Shown in pieces: positions 1-8,169 of a DNA stretch of 64,000 nt. The translations under genes and the position numbers were made by a program. This stretch comes from Nocardia wallacei. GTDB taxonomy: Bacteria > Actinomycetota > Actinomycetes > Mycobacteriales > Mycobacteriaceae. The notes beneath the pieces are model-generated. The model was given only the letters and a program-made list of their open reading frames with translations, made no database searches and had not been told where the DNA came from. Location: positions 1 to 64,000 of the forward strand of contig NZ_JARWOP010000137.1 in the NCBI RefSeq assembly GCF_029868745.1, in the 5' to 3' direction. Numbering within the stretch: the first letter of the stretch is position 1; each line of letters begins with the position of its first letter.

Positions 1-2550
1 CCACGCGGACCGGGCGGCCAGCCACCGCGCCGCCCGGCGCCACCGCCGGGGCCGCGCTCCGGCCCGGTGCCGGTGGACCCGGCCCGCGCCACGCAGAAGA
101 TCAGCCGGCCCGACCAGACCACCAAGAAGATCTCGGCGGGCTCGCTGAGTGAGGCTGTCGCCCAGCGCAATCAGCGTTCCGGCACGGCCACCCGGCCCCG
201 CCCGGACCGCGAAGGCGGCCGCCCGGCCTCCGGCCCGACCACCGGCGGCCACCGCGCGGCCGACCGCCCCGCACCACCGTCCGGCCCCCCGCCCCGCAAG
301 AACGGGGGCAGCGGCGGCTCCGGTCCCGGTGGCCGCCGCCCGCAGGCGAAGAAGAAATCGCCGTGGCGGATCGTGCGGCGCGTGCTCTACGTGCTGGTGG
401 CGCTCGCCATCGTGGTGCCGAGCGCGGTCTTCCTGATCGCGTACACCACGGTGTCGGTACCCCAGCCGGGCGATCTCAAAACCAATCAGGTCGCTTCGAT
501 CCTCGCCTCCGACGGCACCTCGGAACTGGCGAAGATCGTGCCGGACGACGGCAACCGCACCGATGTCACCATCGACCAGATCCCGCCGCACGTGCGCAAC
601 GCGGTGATCGCCGCCGAGGACCGGGACTTCTACACCAACCCCGGTTTCTCCATCTCCGGTTTCGCCCGCGCCGCGCGCGACAACGTGCTGGGCAAGGAGA
701 GCGCCGGCGGTGGTTCGACGATCACCCAGCAGTACGTCAAGAACTCGATGGTCGGTAATCAGCGCTCGCTCAGCCGCAAGATGCGTGAGCTGGTGATCTC
801 GGCCAAGATGGCGCGGCAGTGGAGCAAGGACGACATCCTCGCCGCCTACCTGAACACGATCCCATTCGGCCGCGGCACCTTCGGCATCGACGCGGCGGCG
901 CACGCCTACTTCGACAAGCCGGTGCAGGAGCTGACCGTCGAAGAGGGCGCGATGCTGGCCGCCACCATCCAGCAGCCCTACGGCCTGGACCCGGAAAACA
1001 ACCCGAAGGGCGCCGAGGCGCGCTGGAACTACGTCCTCGACGGCATGGTCGGCGCGGGGTCCCTCCCGGCCGCCCAGCGCAAGGGCATGGCGTATCCGCA
1101 GGTCCAGCCGTCGACCAAGGCCGGTGAGGAATCAGCCGGTTCCGGACCCGAGGGCCTGATCAAGCGGCAGGTGCTGGCCGAGCTGTCCGAGGCCGGTATC
1201 AGCGACACCCAGCTCAACACCGAGGGCCTGCAGATCACCACCACGATCGACGCGAAGGCGCAGCAGGCCGCCGTCGGCGCCGCCCAGAAGAACATGCAGG
1301 GCGAGCCCGAGAACCTCCGTACCGCGGTGGTGTCGGTCGATCCCAAGACCGGCGCCGTGCGCGCCTACTACGGCGGCGAGAACGGCCAGGGCTACGACTT
1401 CGCCAACGCCGGCCTGATGCCCGGTTCGTCGTTCAAGGTGTTCGGCCTGGCGGCGAATCTGGAACTGGGCAAGCCACTCTCTACGATGTACGACAGCTCG
1501 CCGCTGACGGTGAACGGCATCAAGATCACCAACGTCGAGGGCGAGCAGTGCGGCACCTGCACCATCGCCGAGGCGCTCAAGCGGTCGCTGAATACCAGCT
1601 TCTACCGCATGGAGCTGGACATGGGCCAGAACTCCGGCCCGCAGAAGATCGCCGCCATGGCACACAAGCTGGGCATCCCGGACACCATCCCCGGCGTGGG
1701 CAAGTCGCTGGTCGATCCCGACGGCGGCCCGCCCAACAACGGCATCGTGCTCGGTCAGTACCAGGCCCGGCCGCTGGACATGGCTTCGGCGTACGCCACG
1801 CTGGCCGCCTCCGGCGTCTATCACAAGCCGCACTTCGTCTCGAAGGTCGTGACCGCCGACGGGCAGGTCCTGCTCGACCGCGGCGAGGTCGCCGGTGAGC
1901 AGCGCGTCCCCGCGGCCATCGCCGACAACGTGACCTCCGCGATGCAGCCGATCGCCGGGTGGTCGCGCAAACACGACCTGACCGGCGGGCGCGCCTCGGC
2001 CGCCAAGACCGGTACCGCCCAGCTCGGCGACACCGGCGAGAACCGCGACGCCTGGATGGTCGGCTACACGCCGCAACTGTCGACGGCGGTGTGGGTCGGC
2101 ACCGAGGAGGGCGAGAAGCTGCGCAACGCCAGCGGCTCCATGATCTACGGCTCCGGCCTGCCGGCGGACATCTGGAAGGACACGATGGACGGCGCCCTGA
2201 AGGGCACGCCCAACCTGAACTTCCCGAAGCCGGCGCCGATCGCCGGACAGGCGGGCGTGCCGTCGTGGACAGCGGCCTACACCCCGCCCTCGACGACACA
2301 GGAGTACGTCCCGCCGGTCGTCGTGACCCCCTCGCAGATGGAGATCCTGCCGGGCATCACCATTCCGGTGCCGGGCCTGGCGCCCAATCAGCGCTCGCAG
2401 CAACAACAGCAGCAGCAAGGCCAAGGGCAGCAACAGGATCCCGGTGCGGGTCCGCTGCCGGGTCAGCCGGTCGCGCCGTCCGGGGAACCGGGCGCCCCCG
2501 AAGGTAATCAGCAGGGGACAGGAAACGGTACGTCGCCGCGGCAACGGTAG
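1..2550 (+). CDS. ponA: Class A penicillin-binding protein, 5' end outside window
   Basis: Bifunctional peptidoglycan polymerase and cross-linker acting on the outer face of the membrane. Counting from the first in-window GTG (base 67): Pro/Arg-rich cytoplasmic tail (1-99), one membrane helix (about 103-127), GT51 glycosyltransferase with E184 in EDRDFY and GGGSTITQQ (214-222), then the transpeptidase with SSFK (454-457), SLN (507-509) and KTGT (647-650). A Gln-rich tail lies at bases 2398-2439. The frame is open to base 1 with the same Pro/Arg-rich composition, so the real start is probably upstream of the window. Eleven bases separate it from the GT87 gene, the same order as Rv0050-Rv0051, which supports a PonA1 orthologue. 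Confidence 0.95.
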   Translation, partial: PRGPGGQPPRRPAPPPGPRSGPVPVDPARATQKISRPDQTTKKISAGSLSEAVAQRNQRSGTATRPRPDREGGRPASGPTTGGHRAADRPAPPSGPPPRKNGGSGGSGPGGRRPQAKKKSPWRIVRRVLYVLVALAIVVPSAVFLIAYTTVSVPQPGDLKTNQVASILASDGTSELAKIVPDDGNRTDVTIDQIPPHVRNAVIAAEDRDFYTNPGFSISGFARAARDNVLGKESAGGGSTITQQYVKNSMVGNQRSLSRKMRELVISAKMARQWSKDDILAAYLNTIPFGRGTFGIDAAAHAYFDKPVQELTVEEGAMLAATIQQPYGLDPENNPKGAEARWNYVLDGMVGAGSLPAAQRKGMAYPQVQPSTKAGEESAGSGPEGLIKRQVLAELSEAGISDTQLNTEGLQITTTIDAKAQQAAVGAAQKNMQGEPENLRTAVVSVDPKTGAVRAYYGGENGQGYDFANAGLMPGSSFKVFGLAANLELGKPLSTMYDSSPLTVNGIKITNVEGEQCGTCTIAEALKRSLNTSFYRMELDMGQNSGPQKIAAMAHKLGIPDTIPGVGKSLVDPDGGPPNNGIVLGQYQARPLDMASAYATLAASGVYHKPHFVSKVVTADGQVLLDRGEVAGEQRVPAAIADNVTSAMQPIAGWSRKHDLTGGRASAAKTGTAQLGDTGENRDAWMVGYTPQLSTAVWVGTEEGEKLRNASGSMIYGSGLPADIWKDTMDGALKGTPNLNFPKPAPIAGQAGVPSWTAAYTPPSTTQEYVPPVVVTPSQMEILPGITIPVPGLAPNQRSQQQQQQQGQGQQQDPGAGPLPGQPVAPSGEPGAPEGNQQGTGNGTSPRQR

Positions 2551-2561
2551 CCTCGGACGGC

Positions 2562-4271
2562 GTGATCGAGCAGCAGCTGGTGCATCCTCCGGCCACCGGA
2601 GACGCGAGCCCCGACAACGTCCGTGGCTACGCGTCTCCGGCGCCGGTGGCACCGGATCCGAGATCGGCCGACCGGCGGGACAAGCCGAGCCGGACCGATT
2701 CGCTGACCTCGCAGTTGTCCACCGTCATCGGCGGACCGGTCGGTGACCACGCGCTGATCGGCCGCACCCGGTTCTGGACGCCGCTGCGGGTGCTGCTGGC
2801 GATCGCGGTGGTGTTCCTCGCACTGAGCTGGGCGGGCAAGGCGGGCTGCATCCAGCAGACGTCCGACGGCGAGGGCGGCCTCACCCTGGACTGGAACAAC
2901 GGCCGCCAGTACGTGGCCATGTGCTATTCGGACACCGTGCCGCTCTACGGCGCCGAGCACCTCGACGAGGGCGCGTTCCCGTACAAGAAGCAGTGGACCG
3001 AATTCGGTTCCGACGGCAAGCCGCAGGCCCGGTACATGGAATATCCGGTGCTGTCGGGTCTCTACCAGTACGCGGCGATGGAGGTCGCCACCGCGTGGGA
3101 GCAGTTGCGGTTGCCCGGGGCGCTGCCCGTGGTGGTGTATTTCAACGTCGCCGTGGTCGGTCTGGCGATGGCGTGGCTCGTCACCGTGTGGGCCTCGGCC
3201 CGGCTGTCCGGGCGCCGGGTGTGGGACGCGGCGCTGGTGGCGGCGTCGCCGCTGGTGCTGGTGCACGCGTTCACCAATTTCGACGCGCTCGCAACGGCTT
3301 TCGCGGCGACGGGCCTGCTGGCCTGGGCGCGGCGGCGGCCGGTGCTGGCGGGCGTGCTGCTCGGCCTCGGCGGCGCGGCGAAGCTGTATCCGCTGCTGCT
3401 GCTCGGCCCGATCCTGGTGCTGTGCCTGCGCTGCGACGGGCGGCATCGGCTGATCGGCCTGCGTGAACGACTGCGGCACCGCGCGGGACCGTGGCACGGC
3501 CTGCGGGAGTATCTCGCCGACGCGCAACTGAGCCCGCTGCGGTCCGCCGGGCTGGCCATCGGCGCGGCGTCCACCTCCTGGCTGCTGGTGAATGTGCCCA
3601 TCCTGCTGCCGTTCCCGGACGGCTGGCGAGAGTTCTTCCGGCTCAACACCGAACGCCATGCCGACCCGGATTCGATCTACAACGTCATCACCTCGTTCAC
3701 CGGTTGGGCGGGCTTCGACGGACCGCTGAAAGCGACGCAGACGCCGACCGTGCTGAACCTGGTGTCGCTGTTGCTGTTCGCGGCCGCCTGCGCCGCCGTC
3801 GCCTACATCGGACTGACCGCGCCGCGCCGACCGCGGGTGGCGCAGTTGATGTTCCTGGTGGTGGCGGCGTTCCTGCTGACCAACAAGGTGTGGAGTCCGC
3901 AGTACTCGCTGTGGCTGGTGCCGCTGGCGGTGCTGGCGCTGCCGCATCGCCGAATCCTGTTGGCGTGGATGACGATCGACGCCCTCGTGTGGTTCCCGCG
4001 CATGTACTACTACCTGGGCACGGACAAGAAGGGCGTGCCCGAGCAGTGGTTCACCGGCACCGTCGTGCTGCGCGACCTGGCCGTGATCGGCCTGTGCGCG
4101 TTGATCGTTCGGCAGATCTATCGCCCGGCGGAGGACCCGGTGCGCGGCGACGGCGTCGACGATCCGGTGGGCGGCGTGCTGGATCGCGCGATCGACCCGC
4201 TGCTCCCCTGGTTGCCGTCGATGCTGCGTCCCCGGCCCGCCGCAGTCCCGGCCGCGCGGGGTGGTTCGTGA
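2562..4271 (+). CDS. GT87-family (DUF2029) polytopic mannosyltransferase-like protein
   Basis: Predicted GT-C fold glycosyltransferase of the integral membrane, 569 aa, with about ten hydrophobic segments. These families use polyprenyl-phosphate mannose to build lipoglycans in mycolata. The N-terminal ~65 residues are polar and cytoplasmic; the first membrane helix follows (RVLLAIAVVFLALSW). A CYSD motif and, further on, EYPVLSGL are shared with the second GT87 gene at 8170-9558, so the two are paralogues. GTG start 12 bases after the ponA stop, so it is almost certainly co-transcribed with ponA; it is the positional counterpart of Rv0051. The acceptor is not deducible from sequence. Confidence 0.85.
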   Translation: MIEQQLVHPPATGDASPDNVRGYASPAPVAPDPRSADRRDKPSRTDSLTSQLSTVIGGPVGDHALIGRTRFWTPLRVLLAIAVVFLALSWAGKAGCIQQTSDGEGGLTLDWNNGRQYVAMCYSDTVPLYGAEHLDEGAFPYKKQWTEFGSDGKPQARYMEYPVLSGLYQYAAMEVATAWEQLRLPGALPVVVYFNVAVVGLAMAWLVTVWASARLSGRRVWDAALVAASPLVLVHAFTNFDALATAFAATGLLAWARRRPVLAGVLLGLGGAAKLYPLLLLGPILVLCLRCDGRHRLIGLRERLRHRAGPWHGLREYLADAQLSPLRSAGLAIGAASTSWLLVNVPILLPFPDGWREFFRLNTERHADPDSIYNVITSFTGWAGFDGPLKATQTPTVLNLVSLLLFAAACAAVAYIGLTAPRRPRVAQLMFLVVAAFLLTNKVWSPQYSLWLVPLAVLALPHRRILLAWMTIDALVWFPRMYYYLGTDKKGVPEQWFTGTVVLRDLAVIGLCALIVRQIYRPAEDPVRGDGVDDPVGGVLDRAIDPLLPWLPSMLRPRPAAVPAARGGS

Positions 4272-4326
4272 ATTCTCGGGGCAGGTGGACCTGGCCTCGC
4301 GCGGGGCTGCTGGAAGGATCACGGTC

Positions 4327-5082
4327 ATGACGACTCTGAGCGACAAGGCCACCACGTTCCTCGCCCTGCACCGGCCCGGCGACCCCGCGGTACTGCCGAC
4401 GGTCTGGGATGCCTGGTCGGCGGGGCTGGCGCAGGAGGCCGGGTTCGCGGCGCTGACCATCGGCAGCCACCCCCTGGCGGATTCGGTCGGCAAGGCCGAT
4501 CAGGAGGGCATGGACTTCTCCGGCGACGTCCTGCGCCGGGTCGGCGAAATCACCTCGGCCGTAGACATTCCCGTCTCCGTCGACCTGGAATCCGGTTACG
4601 GCCAGGAACCGGCGCGGCTGATCGAGGGGCTGCTCGGCGCGGGTGCGGTCGGCTTCAACCTCGAGGACACCGTGCACGCCGAGGGCGGGCGGCTGCGCGC
4701 ACCGCAGGAGCACGCGGACCTGGTCGCCGCGCTGCGCCAGGCCGCCGACGCGACCGGCGTGCACGTGGTGATCAATGCCCGCACCGACCTGTTGCTGCGC
4801 CAGATCGGCGACGCCGGGGACCGTCTCGACCGCGCCATCGCCCGGCTGCGCCTGGCCGCCGAGGCCGGCGCCGACGTGCTGTACCCGGTCGGCCGCCACG
4901 AGCCCGACGACCAGCGCCGCCTCTGCGCCGAACTGCCCTTGCCGGTCAACGCCATCGGCCTCCCGGACCAGGACGACCCGAAGACCTTCGCCGAACTCGG
5001 CGTAGCCCGGATCAGTTTCGGCCCGTTCCTCCAGCGCACCCTCAACACCGAGGTGAACCGGCTGCTGGGGCGCTGGCGGTGA
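4327..5082 (+). CDS. Isocitrate lyase/PEP mutase superfamily protein
   Basis: 251-aa TIM-barrel protein of the PEP mutase/2-methylisocitrate lyase group, which makes or breaks C-C or P-C bonds in 2-oxo acids with Mg2+. Seen: VWDAWSAGLAQEAGF near the N-terminus, SVDLESGYG and FNLEDTV (metal-binding acidic residues), VINARTD, and a conserved GVARISFGP near the end. The catalytic KKCGH motif of true isocitrate lyases is not seen, so the substrate is open. The ATG at 4327 is preceded by GGAAGG at a good distance; an in-frame GTG at 4261 overlaps the GT87 stop and is less likely. Convergent with the OYE gene, nine bases apart. Confidence 0.8.
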   Translation: MTTLSDKATTFLALHRPGDPAVLPTVWDAWSAGLAQEAGFAALTIGSHPLADSVGKADQEGMDFSGDVLRRVGEITSAVDIPVSVDLESGYGQEPARLIEGLLGAGAVGFNLEDTVHAEGGRLRAPQEHADLVAALRQAADATGVHVVINARTDLLLRQIGDAGDRLDRAIARLRLAAEAGADVLYPVGRHEPDDQRRLCAELPLPVNAIGLPDQDDPKTFAELGVARISFGPFLQRTLNTEVNRLLGRWR

Positions 5083-5091
5083 GCCCCTCCC

Positions 5092-6168
5092 CTACGCGGC
5101 AGAGGTGACCGTGCCGTCCCAGGACGGGTAATCGGTGTAGCCCTCGGCGGTGCGGCCGTAGAGGACGTGCTCGCGGATCGGGGCCAGCGGCAGCGCGTGG
5201 GAGATCCGGTGCACCAGATCGGGATTGGCGATGAAGGCGCGGCCGAACGAGACCAGGTCGGCGTGGCCCGAACGCAGCGTCTGTTCGGCGGCCGCGGCGG
5301 AGGTGGGCGCGCGGTTCTCCCCCACATTGGCGATCAGCGTGCCGTGCCAGCGCGGGCGCAGATCGGCGAGCGCCGGATAGTCGTCGCTGTCGGTGAGATG
5401 CAGGTAGGCCAGCTCGCGGCGGTCGAGTTCGGTGACCAGCAGGCGGTACAGCGGCGCCGGATCCCGTTCGTTCATACCGAATTGCGGATTTCCGGGCGAG
5501 AGCCGGATCGCCGTGCGATGCGAACCCGCTTCCGCCACAACGGCATCGGTGACCTCCAGGGCGAAACGCAGCCGATTGATCGGCGAGCCGCCGTAGTCGT
5601 CGTCGCGCAGGTTGGTGTTGTCGGCGAGGAACTGGTGCACCAGATAGCTGTTGGCGGCGTGGATTTCGACACCGTCGAACCCGGCGGCGACGGCGTTGCG
5701 TGCGGCCGCCGCGTAATGCTCGACGGCCGTGGCGATCTCGGCCCGCGTCATGGCGCGCGGCACGAGCGATTCGGCCTTTCCGCCGTCGATGAGATGCAGC
5801 ACGTCCCCGTCCGACACCGCCGACGGACCGGCCGGCAGCGTCCCGTCGATGCGGGCCAGCGGATGTCCCTTGCGCCCACCGTGCATGAGCTGGGCGAAGA
5901 TTCGGCCGCCGGCGGCGTGCACCGATTCGGTCACCCGGCGCCAGGCCGCCACGTGTTCCGGCGTTTGCAGGCCCGGCACCCAGGCCTCGCTCTGCCCGCT
6001 GGAATGCGGCCATATCCCCTCGGTGACGATCAGTCCCGCCGTCGCGCGCTGCGTGTAGTAGTCCACGACGTCCGACGTGGGCGAGCCGTCGGGATGCGAA
6101 CGCAGCCTGGTCATGGGGGCCATCACCACCCGGTTCGGCAGGGCACGGTATTCGGTCAGCAGCTTCAT
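5092..6168 (-). CDS. Old Yellow Enzyme family alkene reductase (NADH:flavin oxidoreductase)
   Basis: FMN-dependent ene-reductase of 358 aa, the usual OYE length, reducing activated C=C bonds of enals, enones or nitro compounds in the cytoplasm. Seen: MAPMTRLRS near the N-terminus, QLMHGGRKGHP, the AGFDGVEIHAANSYLVHQFL segment (with the OYE HxxN-type active-site pair), SPGNPQFGMN, and a C-terminal SFGRAFIANPDL phosphate-binding loop. The start is the ATG at 6168; longer in-frame starts run through the divergent regulator. It is divergent from a MerR gene across a 48-bp gap carrying a palindrome, so induction by an electrophile or oxidant through that regulator is likely (inference). Confidence 0.9.
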   Translation of the reverse strand: MKLLTEYRALPNRVVMAPMTRLRSHPDGSPTSDVVDYYTQRATAGLIVTEGIWPHSSGQSEAWVPGLQTPEHVAAWRRVTESVHAAGGRIFAQLMHGGRKGHPLARIDGTLPAGPSAVSDGDVLHLIDGGKAESLVPRAMTRAEIATAVEHYAAAARNAVAAGFDGVEIHAANSYLVHQFLADNTNLRDDDYGGSPINRLRFALEVTDAVVAEAGSHRTAIRLSPGNPQFGMNERDPAPLYRLLVTELDRRELAYLHLTDSDDYPALADLRPRWHGTLIANVGENRAPTSAAAAEQTLRSGHADLVSFGRAFIANPDLVHRISHALPLAPIREHVLYGRTAEGYTDYPSWDGTVTSAA

Positions 6169-6182
6169 GCGCGTACCGTAAA

Positions 6183-6202
6183 ACCTGACATTGATGTCAG
6201 GT
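6183..6202. promoter_or_regulatory. Palindromic MerR-type operator between OYE and merR
   Basis: Nine-base arms ACCTGACAT and ATGTCAGGT around a TG centre make a 20-bp near-perfect palindrome midway between the two divergent starts. Position and symmetry fit the dimer site of the adjacent MerR regulator, which normally binds between the -35 and -10 boxes. The promoter boxes themselves are not clear. Confidence 0.6.
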
Positions 6203-6216
6203 GCAAGGATTGATTC

Positions 6217-6585
6217 ATGCGAATCGGTGAACTGGCGCACCGGACCGGAGTGAGCGTCCGGTCGCTGCGCTACTACGAGAGCCGCGGCCTGCTGGCCGCC
6301 ACCCGCACCCCCGGCGGCCAGCGCGACTACCCGGAATCGGCGGTGGACCGGGTGGTGCGCATCCAGGAACTGTTCGCCGCGGGCCTGCACAGCGCCACCA
6401 TCGCCGAAATGCTGCCCTGCATCCACGACGCCGACGGGACGCCCAGCGCGCTCGCCACCCCGTGGCTGACCGAGGCGCTGACCTCCGAGCGCGCCCGCAT
6501 CGACGCCTGCATCAAGGACATGCATCGCGCCCGGGAGGTCCTCGACGGTGTCATCCGCGCGGCCGAGGGCTGCCCGGCCGACTGA
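6217..6585 (+). CDS. MerR family transcriptional regulator
   Basis: 122-aa one-component regulator. The N-terminal winged helix is textbook (IGELAHRTGVSVRSLRYYESRGLL, then a GGQRDY wing at about 34-40) followed by a long dimerisation helix. Cysteines occur near residue 68 (LPCIHD), 92 and 119; there is no SoxR-type Cys cluster, so the effector is not evident. ATG at 6217. Divergent from the OYE gene with a shared palindrome, a common arrangement in which the regulator controls both itself and the reductase. Confidence 0.9.
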   Translation: MRIGELAHRTGVSVRSLRYYESRGLLAATRTPGGQRDYPESAVDRVVRIQELFAAGLHSATIAEMLPCIHDADGTPSALATPWLTEALTSERARIDACIKDMHRAREVLDGVIRAAEGCPAD

Positions 6586-6618
6586 GTCCTGGTGCCGAGT
6601 CGCACGGGATCGGCGGCG

Positions 6619-7545
6619 TCATCGGCTCGCGACAGACTCTGCCGCATACCGGTTTTCGCTTTCGGGCGCGGCGTGCGAGTCCTTCCGACCGGCGCGCCGG
6701 GACGCCAGCACCATGCCCAGCACCCCGACCGCGAGACCCGCGATCGTCAAGGGCCGCAACGGTTGTCCGATCAGCAGCCAAGCCATGACGGCGGTGACGG
6801 CGGGCGTAGCGAAGAACAGCTTGCCCACCCGGGTGGTGTCCCAGCGGCGCAGCATGGCATTGAGCAGCAGGAACGCGCCCATCGAATTGATCAGCACCAT
6901 CCAGACCATCGCGCCGGCGAAGCGGCCTGGGTCATTGATGTGAAAGTCGTTGTGCAGCACGGCGATCAGTCCGGCGACGGGCACGCTCGCCAGCACGTGC
7001 ACGGCCGTGGAGCTGCGTGAGTCGATGGTCGGCGTGAAGCGCTTCTGATACACGGTGCCCAGGCTCAGCCCGAGCAGCCCACCGACACACAGCAGCAGCC
7101 CCGCGAGCGAGAACGCGGACTGGTCCGCGACGGCCAAAGCCACTCCCACGCCACCGATCCCGAACCCGAGCCACTGCCGCGCGGTAACCGTCTCCCCCAG
7201 CACGCGCCCGGCGAACAACGCGATCACCACCGGGTTCAGCCCCTGCACCAGCGAGATCACCGCCGCCGAGACGTGGTCGGCCATCGCGGTGTAGAACGCG
7301 CCGAACTGGATCAACTGCATCAGCAGTCCGGCGACGATCGCGTGCCCCAACTGCCTACCGCGCGGCCACCGCGCGCCGACGAACCGCGCGTACAACGCCA
7401 GCGCCACCGCGGCCGCGCCGAATCGGACGAACAGCACCAGGAACGGCGGCGCCGCGCCCACGCCGATGATTCCGGCGATGAACGCGCTGCTCCACATCAC
7501 GACGAAGGCCGCGGGCGCGGCCGTGTCCATCAGACGATTCTGCAC
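6619..7545 (-). CDS. EamA/DMT superfamily membrane transporter
   Basis: About 308 aa with ten hydrophobic helices in two EamA repeats, the drug/metabolite exporter layout. Seen: FVVMWSSAFIAG at the N-terminus, repeat 2 beginning near LAGLLLCVGGLLGLSLGTVYQKRF, and a charged C-terminal tail after RRAGRK. GTG at 7545 is chosen because GGAGG lies four bases upstream; an ATG at 7566 lacks a ribosome site and would lie inside a repeated operator. It shares its upstream region with an ABATE regulator, suggesting stress-responsive export. The substrate is unknown. Confidence 0.82.
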   Translation of the reverse strand: MQNRLMDTAAPAAFVVMWSSAFIAGIIGVGAAPPFLVLFVRFGAAAVALALYARFVGARWPRGRQLGHAIVAGLLMQLIQFGAFYTAMADHVSAAVISLVQGLNPVVIALFAGRVLGETVTARQWLGFGIGGVGVALAVADQSAFSLAGLLLCVGGLLGLSLGTVYQKRFTPTIDSRSSTAVHVLASVPVAGLIAVLHNDFHINDPGRFAGAMVWMVLINSMGAFLLLNAMLRRWDTTRVGKLFFATPAVTAVMAWLLIGQPLRPLTIAGLAVGVLGMVLASRRAGRKDSHAAPESENRYAAESVASR

Positions 7546-7558
7546 CGGACCTCCCGAG

Positions 7559-7579
7559 GTAACCATCCAGACCGGTTAC
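7559..7579. promoter_or_regulatory. Operator copy 1, GTAACC-N9-GGTTAC
   Basis: Inverted repeat GTAACC (7559-7564) and GGTTAC (7574-7579) with a 9-base spacer, just upstream of the EamA start. An identical arrangement sits exactly 40 bp to the right. Likely site for the adjacent ABATE/CGNR regulator (inference). Confidence 0.6.
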
Positions 7580-7598
7580 TACCGTCGCAGTCGCAGAC

Positions 7599-7619
7599 GT
7601 AACCTGTCAAGGTGGTTAC
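7599..7619. promoter_or_regulatory. Operator copy 2, GTAACC-N9-GGTTAC
   Basis: Second copy: GTAACC (7599-7604) and GGTTAC (7614-7619), same 9-base spacer but different spacer sequence. It lies just upstream of the ABATE gene start and mirrors copy 1 upstream of the exporter. Confidence 0.6.
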
Positions 7620-7629
7620 TATCGGTGGG

Positions 7630-8169
7630 GTGTTCACCTTCGTCAGCGGCAACCCGGCCCTGGACTTCGCCGGCACGGTCGCCGCCCGGACCACCGATCA
7701 CCTGGATCGGCTGGTCACCCCGGCGGATCTGGCCCGCTGGCTGATAACCGCCGACCTGCTCGACGCGGTGCCCGACTGCGACGAGGCTGCCCTGCGGCGG
7801 GCCGTGGCGGTGCGCGAGGCCGTCTACCGCCTGGCACTGGCCGCGCTGCGGGGCGAGCCGTCCGACGAGTCCGACCGCGCGCTCGTCAACGACACCGCCC
7901 GCGGCGAGCCGCCGCTGATCGCGCTGCTACCGGACCACACCGTGCGCCGCACCGGCACCGTGGATTCGGCTCTCGCGGCGCTGGCCCGCTCGGCCATCGA
8001 ACTGCTCGGCGGCCCCGACCGCGAGCGAATCAAACAGTGCGGCCGCGACAACTGCACCCGGCTGTACATCGATACCTCGCGCGGCGGCACCCGGCGCTGG
8101 TGCGATATGGCCCGCTGCGGCAACCGCGCGAAGAGCGCCGCCTTCCGCGCCCGGCACGGCGGATCGTAG
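7630..8169 (+). CDS. ABATE domain / CGNR zinc-finger transcriptional regulator
   Basis: About 179 aa. The N-terminal ABATE domain opens with GNPALDFAGTV, as in this actinobacterial family of putative stress-induced regulators, and the protein ends in a CGNR zinc finger with CGRDNC, later WCDMARCGNRAKSAAFRARH. It should bind DNA through this C-terminal finger. GTG at 7630 is preferred; an upstream GTG at 7612 overlaps the second operator copy. Divergent from the EamA exporter and probably controls it and itself. The stop is directly adjacent to the stop of the convergent GT87 gene. Confidence 0.85.
   Translation: MFTFVSGNPALDFAGTVAARTTDHLDRLVTPADLARWLITADLLDAVPDCDEAALRRAVAVREAVYRLALAALRGEPSDESDRALVNDTARGEPPLIALLPDHTVRRTGTVDSALAALARSAIELLGGPDRERIKQCGRDNCTRLYIDTSRGGTRRWCDMARCGNRAKSAAFRARHGGS

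Noticed and set aside
2508-4493. A 661-codon minus-strand frame opposite the first GT87 gene
   Set aside because: Arg/Gln/His-rich composition typical of antisense GC frames; no start signal or motif.
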